Source of the DNA: an uncultured Collinsella sp.
GTDB taxonomy: Bacteria > Actinomycetota > Coriobacteriia > Coriobacteriales > Coriobacteriaceae
Direction: 5' to 3'
Assembly (NCBI GenBank): GCA_900540875.1
Contig: UQHT01000012.1
Location: 3,205 to 67,204, forward strand
Length of the DNA stretch: 64,000 bases
In this document: piece after piece, positions 52,247 to 59,799 of the stretch
Layout: each line of letters opens with the position of its first letter
How positions within the stretch are numbered: position 1 is the first letter of the stretch
Program-made: the position numbers and the translations under genes
The notes under the pieces: generated by a model
The model's input: only the letters and a program-made list of their open reading frames with translations
The model's database searches: none
What the model was told of the DNA's origin: nothing

Positions 52247-52948
52247 ATGATCGAGATGAATGCTGTTGCCGCTGGCACCGAGCTCGACGCGGCGCGTGAC
52301 GCGGGCCGCGAGGGCGTGTCCGCGGGCTGGTGCGCGTGGAGCGCGGGCGATGCTTCGCTGACGTTTTCGCTGGTCGTGCGCCCCGATGTGAATATGCACG
52401 CCTTTCACGGTCTTCCGTTTGTGGCCGCGATGGGCATGATGGACGCGCTCGTGGGCACGACGTCGACGCCGGGCCTGGGCCTTGCCGGTAAGGTGGGTAT
52501 CCAGTGGCCGAGTGACATCGTGTGCGGTGCGCCTGCGTTTGAGACGTCACTCGCGCGTGTTGCCGTGAACGGCGGTGCCGGTGCTGCGGGCATGTTTGCC
52601 GCGGTGACGGTTGATATTGAGCGTGCGGCGCTGGGTGAGCTTGGTGTGGATATGGCAGATGAGGCGCTGATCGAGGCATTGGCCGCCGCCGTGCTGGTCC
52701 GCGTGGACACCTGGGCGGTTGCCGCCAACACACCACAGGGCGCTGCCGGCCCGCTGGCTCCGGTGCTGGGCGAGTACTTTGACATGGTGCCACTGTTGGG
52801 TCGTCAGGTCGCGGCGGTGTCGCCCAACGGCTTGCCGCTTGCGGTCGGTGTGTTTGCGGGCCTGGACATCTGGGGCCGCGCGACCATCAAGACCGATGCC
52901 GGCGAGCAGGAGTTTCCGCCCGAGGCCGTACGGATTCGCGGACTGTAA
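52247..52948 (+). CDS. Biotin-protein ligase-like protein, probably lacking biotinylation activity
   Basis: 233 residues, starting directly at the base after the folP-folK stop. The fold-typical parts are SLTFSLVVRPDVN, LPFVAAMGMMDAL, KVGIQWPSDIVCG (WPSD in place of WPND), and a C-terminal SH3-like domain (LPLAVGVFAGLDIWGRATIKTDAGEQEFPPEAVRIRGL). The GRGRxGR biotinyl-AMP loop that every active BirA/BPL carries is absent: the N-terminal segment passes straight from a start-like helix to SLTFSLVV. It may be a regulatory or scaffold relic. coaX lies next to it in convergent orientation, a pairing also common for true BirA. Confidence 0.65.
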   Translation: MIEMNAVAAGTELDAARDAGREGVSAGWCAWSAGDASLTFSLVVRPDVNMHAFHGLPFVAAMGMMDALVGTTSTPGLGLAGKVGIQWPSDIVCGAPAFETSLARVAVNGGAGAAGMFAAVTVDIERAALGELGVDMADEALIEALAAAVLVRVDTWAVAANTPQGAAGPLAPVLGEYFDMVPLLGRQVAAVSPNGLPLAVGVFAGLDIWGRATIKTDAGEQEFPPEAVRIRGL

Positions 52949-52987
52949 CGCGAGGCGCCCGCGCTCAAAGATAGCGATGACAACAAG

Positions 52988-53017
52988 ACCCTCCTCGGCT
53001 GTGCCGGGGAGGGTTTC
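52988..53017 (+). terminator. Terminator after the folate operon
   Basis: ACCCTCCTCGG and CCGGGGAGGGT pair, followed by TTCGCTTG; the T-run is short. Confidence 0.7.
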
Positions 53018-53045
53018 GCTTGTTTGGGGAATGGGTTGCCGGCGC

Positions 53046-53088
53046 CCTATTCCTCAAAACCGAAAAATTTTCGTTTTTGAGGAATAGG
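53046..53088. repeat. AT-rich perfect-arm palindrome between convergent genes
   Basis: CCTATTCCTCAAAA and TTTTGAGGAATAGG enclose CCGAAAAATTTTCGT. It may be a bidirectional terminator. Its GTTTTTGAGG arm resembles the GTTTTTGGAGG arm of the 61-bp repeats at 2775 and 3977. Confidence 0.65.
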
Positions 53089-53136
53089 ACCGATGCGTTG
53101 CCTAGTTCGCCGCTCGCGCTCGACTTAAACCCCGCC

Positions 53137-53910
53137 TTACCCCAGCTTCTGCATGCGGCGGTAGATTTCGCAGATGCCTTTGATGGTGAGCTGCCCGTCG
53201 ACCACGTCGAAGGCATCGGTCGAATCGGCGACGATGCCGGCGAGACCGCCTGTGGCGATAACGGTGGCGTCCTCGCGGCCCAGCTCGCGCTTCATGCGAG
53301 CGACCAGGCCTTCGGCCATGGAGGCGGCGCCCATCACGGCGCCGACCTTGATGCATTCCTCGGTGTCGCGGCCGATGGCGTGCTCGGGCGCCTCGAGCGG
53401 CACGCTGGCGAGCTTGGCGGCACGGGCGGCAAGTGCGTCCATGGAGATGCGGATGCCCGGCGCGATCGCTCCGCCAATGTAATAGCCGTCCTCATCGATG
53501 ACGTCGATATTGGTCGCGGTGCCAAAGTCCACCACGATTGCCGGCGCGCCGTAGAAAGTCTCGGCCGCAACGGCGTTGGCGACGCGGTCGGCACCTACGG
53601 CCTGGGGGCGCGCCGCGCGCAGTTTGGTCACCGCGGCCGTCTGCGGCCCGATAACGATGGCGTCTGCCGCGATGCGGTCGGCCACAGTGTGCCACTCGCG
53701 CGAGAGCTGCGGCACCACGCCGGCGAAGGCGATCGCGTCGACCGCGTCGAGCGAGAGGTCGTGCATCTTAAAGAAGCCCATCAGGCGCACATGGATCTCG
53801 TCGGCGGTATAGGAGCGGTCGGTGGGCATGCGCCACGACTGCACCAGCTCGTCTCCGTCAAACAGGCCCATGGCCGTCTGCGTGTTTCCCATATCGATAG
53901 CGAGCAGCAT
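53137..53910 (-). CDS. coaX: Type III pantothenate kinase
   Basis: 257 residues from the ATG at 53910 (GGGAG upstream); the frame is open to 54165 but only across the tRNA gene. CoaX phosphorylates pantothenate at the start of CoA synthesis. It is an ASKHA-fold enzyme: LLAIDMGNTQTAMGLFDGDELV supplies the phosphate-binding start, AVGADRVANAVAA and IVVDFGTATNIDVIDEDGYYIGGAIAPGI hold the catalytic and pantothenate residues, and VIATGGLAGI binds adenosine. It is convergent with the biotin-ligase-like gene. Confidence 0.95.
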   Translation of the reverse strand: MLLAIDMGNTQTAMGLFDGDELVQSWRMPTDRSYTADEIHVRLMGFFKMHDLSLDAVDAIAFAGVVPQLSREWHTVADRIAADAIVIGPQTAAVTKLRAARPQAVGADRVANAVAAETFYGAPAIVVDFGTATNIDVIDEDGYYIGGAIAPGIRISMDALAARAAKLASVPLEAPEHAIGRDTEECIKVGAVMGAASMAEGLVARMKRELGREDATVIATGGLAGIVADSTDAFDVVDGQLTIKGICEIYRRMQKLG

Positions 53911-54046
53911 GTCTACTCCCGGTGTCGGCATAAAAGGACGCGCACCATTGTATACGTGCCGTCGACGGCGCTCGGCTGCGATTCGTTTACGGTGATAGGG
54001 GCTGAGGGGTTTAAATATGAAGGAATTATGCTCTACGAGATTTTCC

Positions 54047-54075
54047 TTGCCGTTTACCGAACTCCCGCGTAATAT
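54047..54075 (+). promoter_or_regulatory. Promoter of tRNA-fMet
   Basis: TTGCCG (54047-54052) and TAATAT (54070-54075) with exactly 17 bases between them, 31 bases before the tRNA 5' end. Confidence 0.7.
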
Positions 54076-54106
54076 TCTTTCTTGCGCACATGAGGCGCCC
54101 AGACAT

Positions 54107-54183
54107 TGCGGGGTGGAGCAGTCTGGTAGCTCGCCGGGCTCATAACCCGGAGGTCGTAGGTTCAAATCCTGCCCCCGCGACCA
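54107..54183 (+). tRNA. Initiator tRNA-fMet (anticodon CAT)
   Basis: It has acceptor GCGGGG/CCCCGC plus an unpaired-type first position (T1 opposite G72), D-arm GGAGCAGTCTGGTAGCTC, anticodon stem CCGGG/CCCGG with loop CTCATAA, T-loop TTCAAAT, discriminator A and an encoded CCA. The mismatch at 1-72 and three G-C pairs below the anticodon loop are initiator features. The DNA beyond its 3' end changes to accessory genes. Confidence 0.95.
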
Positions 54184-54573
54184 AGACTTTTAGCAGCTCA
54201 GAGGCGTTGTTCCTCTGGGCTGTTTTCTTTTTTGACTTTCAATCTTGGTCGAATTTTGGTCGAAATTAATTTAAAACAGCTAATTTTGAACTGGGTGACT
54301 GCCTGAACCAGCTCTACACCGGTTGACTCCGGTTGGCGATGAGCTCGGTAGGACCGTTCGGCGGCCCTCCACGCTATCTTCGCTTTATTTGAGAGTTGTC
54401 GGACGATAGGGATGGAGTCCCTTTAGCTGGGTCAAATTTGTCGAGATGGCCGCCGCTTGGGCATCGTTCCCGCCTTCTCGCCGAAGTCCATCGAAGCGGG
54501 CTGGGCTTAAAGATTAAGCTGTTTTCACTTAGCCTCGTTTCGCATCGTTTAACTTCGAGACCGGAGTTGCCCT
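54184..54573. other. Gap after tRNA-fMet: terminator and possible attachment region
   Basis: About 390 bases without a credible gene. CAGCTCAGAGG/CCTCTGGGCTG (54194-54222) plus a T-run terminates the tRNA. CGACCAAGA at the tRNA 3' end recurs inverted as TCTTGGTCG (54242-54250) followed by TTTTGGTCG, which may be recombination-site DNA. The rest shows no recognisable content. Confidence 0.55.
54194..54230 (+). terminator. Terminator after tRNA-fMet
   Basis: CAGCTCAGAGG pairs with CCTCTGGGCTG around CGTTGTT, followed by TTTTCTTTTTT. Confidence 0.9.
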
Positions 54574-55995
54574 ATGGATTTTGAATCTATTGCCCCTGGA
54601 GTGCTTACGGAGTCTGATTATCGTAACTACGACAAAGGGTTCTCGTATCCCATTCCTGACGATTGGTTTTTTCCGTTTGAGTCTTTGTCCACGGTTCGTG
54701 TTTTCGATAGCGAGGACAAACAATTTAAACCGTATAGAATGCGCTGCTCCATCAAGACGATGGTCCTCGTCGGCTGCGAGGATAATGCCGGGTGCACGAT
54801 GTACTCTCAGTGGATTTCTCCTGCGACCTTAGATATCAGTTACGAAGAGATCGCATTGAAGCAAGCCTTTGTAACGGTCGATGGCGACAAGTACTTATTC
54901 TCAAACGAAAAGGACGCCTCACGATTTTATGATCTGCTTGAGACGAGAAATAGGCTAATCGACAGTTTTGCCAAGTCTGGTGTGGAGAAGTGCCTTGAAC
55001 TGAGCGACTCTCTTTACGACGCGGGCTTGTCTGAGGCCATAGGCAATTTTCTCGATATGCTCCCTAGCCAGATGATTGAGGACTTCCTCGTTGAGAGGGC
55101 TTTCTTTTTCTATATAAGCCGCGCCGATTTGACATCAGACGCTTATTTTCATTTCAACGATGAGCAGGCTGGGGATTGCCGTGCTCTCTTGCTTAATGGC
55201 AACAACATGGAGGTCTTTGATAGCGCGAAAGAGCTTTTCGAAAACCTTCGTACAGTCATAGTCGATGAACTCGACATAGACTCATCGCTTTCGACGCTAA
55301 CCGCGTATCTATTGATTCGTCGTGGCGCGATGGACCGCATAGCCCCGAAGTGGACTGCGGACCACGACAGGGCGTCTTCTTCTGATGATATGGAGGGCTT
55401 CGTGGAAAAAGTTGCCCTCAGTGGCGAAGTCATGACTTCCGACCTCGATTCAATGGCCACTCTCACGTATTACCTCATGAGTAAAGGCTGGTTTGGCCAT
55501 GATCCGTTTGTTACGAGTTTCTCCTCAACGTATACGCTTGTGCAGGCAGGCGAAGAAAAGAAGAAACACAATCTATTCCGTAACCAGCTATTCAGGAAGG
55601 ACCCCGAGAAGAACTCTGCCGAGTGCGTTTCCATTGACGATGTGGACCTTATGAGTGGCGATGAGTTTGAAGATTGCGTTTGTAGGCTATTCAAGAGAAT
55701 GGGATATTCCGCGCGCGTTACGCAACACTCGGGAGATCAGGGCGTCGATGTTATTGCGGAGAAGGGTACTGCCAAACTTGCTATTCAGGCGAAGTGCTAC
55801 GGCTCTGCCGTTGGAAACTCTGCGGTTCAAGAAGCCGTCGCTGGCATGGCATACTACGGCTGCAACAAGGCCATGGTCGTATCAAATAGCACCTTTACCA
55901 AAGGGGCGTCTGAGCTCGCTAGGGCGAATGGGGTGGTTCTTTGGGGTCGAGACGTAATTAAACAAAAACTGCTCGACTATCCAGTGGAAAAGTGA
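54574..55995 (+). CDS. Mrr-like restriction endonuclease domain protein
   Basis: 473 residues. The N-terminal 360 residues are not recognised; they are acidic, mixed alpha/beta and may sense or bind a partner. The last 110 residues form an Mrr_cat/PD-(D/E)XK nuclease: MSGDEFEDCVCRLFKRMGYSARVTQHSGDQGVDVIAEKGTAKLAIQAKCY, with catalytic Asp (QGVDV) and Gln-x-Lys (QAK), then AVQEAVAGMAYYGCNKAMVVSN. Such enzymes often cut modified foreign DNA. Codon use is AT-richer than the core genes, indicating transfer. No close ribosome-binding site precedes the ATG, so the start is moderately sure. A terminator follows. Confidence 0.8.
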   Translation: MDFESIAPGVLTESDYRNYDKGFSYPIPDDWFFPFESLSTVRVFDSEDKQFKPYRMRCSIKTMVLVGCEDNAGCTMYSQWISPATLDISYEEIALKQAFVTVDGDKYLFSNEKDASRFYDLLETRNRLIDSFAKSGVEKCLELSDSLYDAGLSEAIGNFLDMLPSQMIEDFLVERAFFFYISRADLTSDAYFHFNDEQAGDCRALLLNGNNMEVFDSAKELFENLRTVIVDELDIDSSLSTLTAYLLIRRGAMDRIAPKWTADHDRASSSDDMEGFVEKVALSGEVMTSDLDSMATLTYYLMSKGWFGHDPFVTSFSSTYTLVQAGEEKKKHNLFRNQLFRKDPEKNSAECVSIDDVDLMSGDEFEDCVCRLFKRMGYSARVTQHSGDQGVDVIAEKGTAKLAIQAKCYGSAVGNSAVQEAVAGMAYYGCNKAMVVSNSTFTKGASELARANGVVLWGRDVIKQKLLDYPVEK

Positions 55996-56035
55996 GGCTC
56001 TTCAGGCCCAAGTTGGCTTATGTCACGGATGTGAT

Positions 56036-56066
56036 AAAGGCCCCTCCGGGAGGTGGGGCCTTATTT
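56036..56066 (+). terminator. Terminator of the Mrr-like gene
   Basis: AAGGCCCC pairs with GGGGCCTT, followed by ATTTGG. Confidence 0.8.
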
Positions 56067-56186
56067 GGAAGGAGCAATTCCAAGACCGTAGATTGCTCTT
56101 GGCCGAATTGGCCCGAAATGAGAATCGGGCCACCGGGCTCATTATCTAAAATGATGACATCTGAGCTGTAACAAAGGAGTCGCTAT

Positions 56187-56351
56187 ATGAAGACCGTCTA
56201 CGATGCTCTTGACCCTATCGTCAACGGGTCGGCAACGACCGAGGAGAAGGGCGACAAGTACGAGGCGGCCTGCGTTTACTATCTCAAGAATGACCCCTTC
56301 TACGCGCTGTTCTTTTCCCGCGTCGGGATGATAGCCCAGGCGCTCGAATGA
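56187..56351 (+). pseudogene. N-terminal remnant of a large helicase-restriction protein, or a 54-residue small protein
   Basis: 54 codons with AAAGGAG upstream. The product MKTVYDALDPIVNGSATTEE continues KGDKYEAACVYYLKNDPFYALFFSRV. The GDKYE...YYLKNDP pattern resembles the first 40 residues of very large type ISP-like/COG4889 helicase-restriction proteins, after which the frame switches to unrelated sequence and stops. This suggests a deletion scar that removed the rest of the gene. It could still be translated as a small protein, being the first gene before the DEDDh exonuclease. Confidence 0.55.
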
Positions 56352-56384
56352 GATAACAGTTTGTTTTAAGGGAAAGGAAGCCGT

Positions 56385-57308
56385 ATGGCGAAAAAGGGAT
56401 ATATCTTCTGGGACAGCGAGACGGCGAATCCCCAGCAGAGGATATGCCAGGTCGCTTACATTCTCACGGATCTTGAGGGAAACTGCGTGGGCGACCCGGT
56501 TTGCCGGGTGATCAATCCTGAGAGCGAGATTGGTTGGTGGAGCAGGTCCCATCTGGAAATCGATTGGGACTCACTGGACGACATGCCGACCTTTGCCCGC
56601 TTCTGGGAGGATGCCGGTCTGGCGGATTTACTGCGAGACTACATCCTGGTCGCGCATAACGCCAACGGCGCCGACATCCACCACATCAAGAAGAGTCTAG
56701 CTGTCTACGACATCGAAATGCCCGAGATCGAAGTGGTCGATACGATGCTGGTGGCGAAGCAGAAGGGTCTGCCGGGAGCGCTCGTCGACCTCTGCGAGCA
56801 TTACGGCGTGCGTCTTGATAACCACCACGATGCCGTGAGCGATGTCGAGGCGTGCCTTGGGATCTTTCATGGGCTGGTCGGCGAGTTCGGTGCGCTCGAG
56901 CCTGCCGTTTGGGCTCCGAATGCTTCCTCCGATCATGGCCGCAAGCGTGTTTTCACGGGCTTGGGACTGGTGAACGGGTCGCAGGAAACCATCGAAGAGG
57001 TTTTGGCGAAAGCCGAGGAGGCGGGCCACAGGGGCGATCCGGGCGAAATCACTGATCCGGTCGGACTCAAGGTGAAGGTATCCGGCGTTACTCCGGGCTA
57101 CAATCGCGATGAGATCCTTGCCGCACTTAAGGAATGCGGGATGAAGGCGACCGATGGCAAGCCCGCGCAGAGCACGAAATACCTTGCGATAGGCGACAAT
57201 GCGGGACGAAGCAAGCTCGACGCGGTTTTCAACGGCAACACGCAGGCGAAAATCGTCACGACGGGCGAGCTGCTTGAGGTTATGAACCGATTTGGCAAGA
57301 CGGAATAG
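56385..57308 (+). CDS. DEDDh 3'-5' exonuclease fused to a BRCT-like domain
   Basis: 307 residues. Exonuclease motifs: FWDSETANPQQRICQVAYIL supplies Asp and Glu (Exo I), VAHNANGADIHHIKK the second Asp (Exo II) and NHHDAVSDVEACLGIF the His and last Asp (Exo III), matching the DnaQ/epsilon proofreading fold. After a linker, residues 225-300 (LKVKVSGVTPGYNRDEILAALKECGMKATDGKPAQSTKYLAIGDNAGRSKLDAVFNGNTQAKIVTTGELLEVM) resemble a BRCT domain as in NAD-dependent ligase. GGAAAGGAAG precedes the ATG. It starts a three-gene cluster with other nuclease-like proteins 15 bases downstream. Confidence 0.82.
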   Translation: MAKKGYIFWDSETANPQQRICQVAYILTDLEGNCVGDPVCRVINPESEIGWWSRSHLEIDWDSLDDMPTFARFWEDAGLADLLRDYILVAHNANGADIHHIKKSLAVYDIEMPEIEVVDTMLVAKQKGLPGALVDLCEHYGVRLDNHHDAVSDVEACLGIFHGLVGEFGALEPAVWAPNASSDHGRKRVFTGLGLVNGSQETIEEVLAKAEEAGHRGDPGEITDPVGLKVKVSGVTPGYNRDEILAALKECGMKATDGKPAQSTKYLAIGDNAGRSKLDAVFNGNTQAKIVTTGELLEVMNRFGKTE

Positions 57309-57323
57309 AGGGGAAGGCTCGAT

Positions 57324-58031
57324 ATGGCCGTCAATTTGAAAACCGTAAAAGACACGGTGAATCTTGCAGCGGGGGTTTTGGCCGCCGCCGCCGGGGTTGT
57401 CGATGGGGCAAAGCAGCTCGGTTTCGATGTCGATGGAGCCGTGAAAAGCGCTGCCGACGGGGCAACCAACGGCGCGCGTGCTGTTGCCGACGGCATCGGC
57501 AAGGGATTTGGTGCGGCGGCGGAAGGCGTCGGCGCGGCAGCCGGCGCGTTGGGGGATGCCACGAAGGCGTTCCAGGACTCAAGGGCCGCCGCGGAGGCTC
57601 GCAAGAAGATCGATGCCGCCAGGCAATCAATATTTGAAGGCGCGTCGACGGTGATGCCCCTGCACGAGTTCATCTGCCAGCAGGTCAAAGCCTCCGAAGC
57701 TGCGTTCAACGGCTACGATATGCCCGGCTGCTATCTCATCGCGACATACCGCAGGCATGACCACGATAAGAACTTCAGCGACTATCTCGGAATATACGTG
57801 GGGTCAAGTGAGCGTATGGCGGACGATATCGCGTCCATACCTACGCGATTGGGCGATCCGGATGTCTACGCTGACTACAAGTACCGGCAAAACATTTTGC
57901 TATTCGTGTATCCGTGCGAGCTGAAGGACGTCGACGAACGTCGTGGACTCCTGCTGCGTTCGTTTGACGGCGAGAGGCTCTACAACGGCACTGGATTATC
58001 GGTCGAGAGGGCGGCGGATGAAGACCTATAA
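57324..58031 (+). CDS. Ala/Gly-rich helical protein with GIY-YIG-like C-terminal domain
   Basis: 235 residues. Residues 1-105 are almost only Ala, Gly, Asp and Lys in long amphipathic helices (LAAGVLAAAAGVVDGAKQLG, GIGKGFGAAAEGVGAAAGALG), like a membrane-active or coiled segment. From about 135 the sequence GCYLIATYRR...YLGIYVGSSERMADDI resembles GIY-YIG nuclease motifs, with E in VDERRGLLL (about 204) and N in RLYNGTG (about 222) in the places of the catalytic Glu and Asn. The conserved Arg is not certain. The stop overlaps the next gene by 14 bases. Confidence 0.6.
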   Translation: MAVNLKTVKDTVNLAAGVLAAAAGVVDGAKQLGFDVDGAVKSAADGATNGARAVADGIGKGFGAAAEGVGAAAGALGDATKAFQDSRAAAEARKKIDAARQSIFEGASTVMPLHEFICQQVKASEAAFNGYDMPGCYLIATYRRHDHDKNFSDYLGIYVGSSERMADDIASIPTRLGDPDVYADYKYRQNILLFVYPCELKDVDERRGLLLRSFDGERLYNGTGLSVERAADEDL

Positions 58032-58950
58032 CCTGGACACCATCCAGAAGGTCCCCTTGCGCGAGGTGTGGCCGCATGAGGCCCACGACTTCACCAAGTG
58101 GCTGGCCGAGGAGCAGAACCTCGCAACCCTCGGGACGGCGGTCGGAATCGAGCTCGAGCTCATAGAGACTGAGTCCTCGGTCGGATCGTTCAACGTGGAC
58201 ATCTACGCGCAGGAGTCCGGTACGGGCCGCAAGGTGATCATCGAGAACCAGCTCGAGGACACCAACCACGACCACCTCGGCAAGGTGATCACGTACGCCG
58301 CCGGCAAGGGCGCCGAGGTCGTCATCTGGGTCGTGGCGCGCGCCCGCGACGAGCACCGCCAGGCCATCGAGTGGCTCAACCAGCACACCGACAGCGACTT
58401 CGGGTTCTTCCTGGTCGAGGTCGAGCTCTGGAAGATCGGGGACTCCCTGCCCGCCCCGCGCTTCGGCGTGGTCGAGCAGCCGAACGAGTGGACCAAGACC
58501 GTGAAGCTCTCCGAGGGGCTCAGCGAGACCGAAAAGGTCAAGCTGGCGTACTGGACGGCCTACCGCGAGGTGGCGGACGGCCATCCGGAGTTCCTCAAGG
58601 AGTTCAGCCCGCAGAAGCCCAGCAAGGACCATTGGTCGACGCTTCGCCTGGGGGTCTCGGCATACCATCTCGCCCTGCTCATCGATACGCACAAGGGCCG
58701 CACGGGCATCGAGCTGTACGTGGACGACGACAAGGAGATCGGGCATCGCGCCATCGCCAACAGCGGGATCTTCGAGGAGCACCTCGGGCTGACGGCGGCA
58801 CCCTTCGATGCGAAAAAGGCCTCGGGACTGCGCTTCTACAAGGCGGGCCACCCCATCAAGGGCCACCAGGACGCATGGCCGGGGTACATCGAGGAACAGC
58901 TCGGATGGGCCCTCGAGATGAAAAAAATAATCGCGGAGATCGAGCTCTAG
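58018..58950 (+). CDS. DUF4268 protein with PD-(D/E)XK-like N-terminal domain
   Basis: 310 residues from the ATG at 58018; the frame is open from 57943 inside the previous gene. Residues 20-110 look like a restriction-type fold: GIELELIETESSVGSFNVDIYAQESGTGRKVIIENQLEDTNHDHLGKVITYAAG, with Asp (NVDIY) and Glu-x-Gln (IENQ), the QxxxY helix following. The second half (from HWSTLRLGVSAYHLALLIDT) is the DUF4268 domain, found with restriction and defence genes. The GC content is much higher than in the genes before it. It ends with a terminator and is overlapped with the GIY-YIG-like gene, so it is probably co-translated. Confidence 0.8.
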   Translation: MKTYNLDTIQKVPLREVWPHEAHDFTKWLAEEQNLATLGTAVGIELELIETESSVGSFNVDIYAQESGTGRKVIIENQLEDTNHDHLGKVITYAAGKGAEVVIWVVARARDEHRQAIEWLNQHTDSDFGFFLVEVELWKIGDSLPAPRFGVVEQPNEWTKTVKLSEGLSETEKVKLAYWTAYREVADGHPEFLKEFSPQKPSKDHWSTLRLGVSAYHLALLIDTHKGRTGIELYVDDDKEIGHRAIANSGIFEEHLGLTAAPFDAKKASGLRFYKAGHPIKGHQDAWPGYIEEQLGWALEMKKIIAEIEL

Positions 58951-58983
58951 AAAACGCCCCGGCAGTAAATGCCGGGCGTTTTC
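58951..58983. terminator. Bidirectional terminator after the DUF4268 gene
   Basis: AAAACGCCCCGGC and GCCGGGCGTTTT pair around AGTAAAT with A- and T-runs on the two sides. Confidence 0.88.
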
Positions 58984-59177
58984 TATTGACGGGATTCGGC
59001 GTCGGCCGTTTCGGCCCGGATACGCCGCTCGGCCTCTTCGAGGTCCCTGACAATCCTTCCCAGCGCCATGCAGTAATGCGCGAAGACCGGGTCCTCCCTG
59101 CCGGACCGGTCCTCGCAGCAAAAGAGCATCGACTCATGAAGGCAGGCGAGCTCGTAGACGATATTCTCGAGTTCCAT
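58983..59177 (-). CDS. Small hypothetical helical protein
   Basis: 64 residues from the ATG at 59177, preceded by GAGAGGAG. MELENIVYELACLHESMLFC and a second helix (MALGRIVRDLEEAERRIRAETADAE) suggest a small two-helix protein with two adjacent cysteines. I do not recognise it. It is convergent with the DUF4268 gene and shares its terminator. Upstream lies a GC-rich non-coding region. Confidence 0.55.
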   Translation of the reverse strand: MELENIVYELACLHESMLFCCEDRSGREDPVFAHYCMALGRIVRDLEEAERRIRAETADAESRQ

Positions 59178-59495
59178 ATGGCTCCTCTCGAAAAGTGAAT
59201 AGCGGTTCAGATGGTATCGATGTTGGACGCGGGCTGCCGGCGTCCGCCGTGAATCGGCCACGGCTCCGCGGCCGGGTGGCACCTCCGCTACGCCGCGTCA
59301 AGGGGGCCCATGAGACCCCGCACAAACCTCCGCTCCGCTCCGGTTGGTGGAGGTCGTCATGGACCTCCCTTGACCCGCCTTCGCTCCGGTGCGGCTTTGC
59401 AGGGAGCAAAGCCGACGACGACGCGCGGCGTCGCCATTCGGCTTTGCCCGCAGGGGCGAGATGTTGAGGGCCACGTGCCCGGAACGGAGGAAGAC
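59178..59495. other. GC-rich non-coding stretch with several hairpins
   Basis: 318 bases without a credible gene. Hairpins: GGACGC/GCGTCC (59225-59246), GGAGGTC/GACCTCC (59348-59367), GGCTTTGC/GCAAAGCC (59393-59413, GGCTTTGC recurring at 59440). A wide imperfect inverted repeat GTCAAGGG...CCCTTGAC (59297-59374) encloses CTCCGCT repeats. It could be an RNA, an oriT or a regulatory region; nothing specific is recognised. Confidence 0.5.
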
Positions 59496-59795
59496 ATGCA
59501 GCAGCTGATGACCGAGGAAATCGCCAAGACGGTGCCGAGGCTCTACGGGCAGGACGGGGCGGAGGACCCCACGGTCTACGCCCACTACTTCTCGTGCGTG
59601 AACGGATGGGACTGGTGGCTGCTCGAGTTCGACGGAACGGACGAGGCGTTCGGCCTCGTCGAGGGCTACGACGACGAGCTCGGCTACTTCAGCATCAAGG
59701 AGATGGCCGAGCTGAACCGCCAGATGGGGTTCGCCGTCGTCGAGCGCGACGAGCACTTCTCCCCGAAGCCGCTCAGCGCCGTCAGGGGGAGGTAG
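59496..59795 (+). CDS. DUF2958-domain protein
   Basis: 99 residues from the ATG at 59496, behind CGGAGGA. It starts MQQLMTEEIAKTVPRLYGQD, with YAHYFSCVNGWDWWLLEFDGTDEAFGLVEGYDDELGYFSIKEM and ERDEHFSPKPL following. This matches DUF2958, a small family encoded on plasmids and integrative conjugative elements and usually near relaxase or replication genes; its function is unknown. The next gene starts 5 bases after the stop. Confidence 0.75.
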   Translation: MQQLMTEEIAKTVPRLYGQDGAEDPTVYAHYFSCVNGWDWWLLEFDGTDEAFGLVEGYDDELGYFSIKEMAELNRQMGFAVVERDEHFSPKPLSAVRGR

Positions 59796-59799
59796 CCGC

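Noticed and set aside
54396..54584. 62-codon ORF after tRNA-fMet as an integrase remnant
   Set aside because: No similarity to recombinase motifs that I can see, and no ribosome-binding site.
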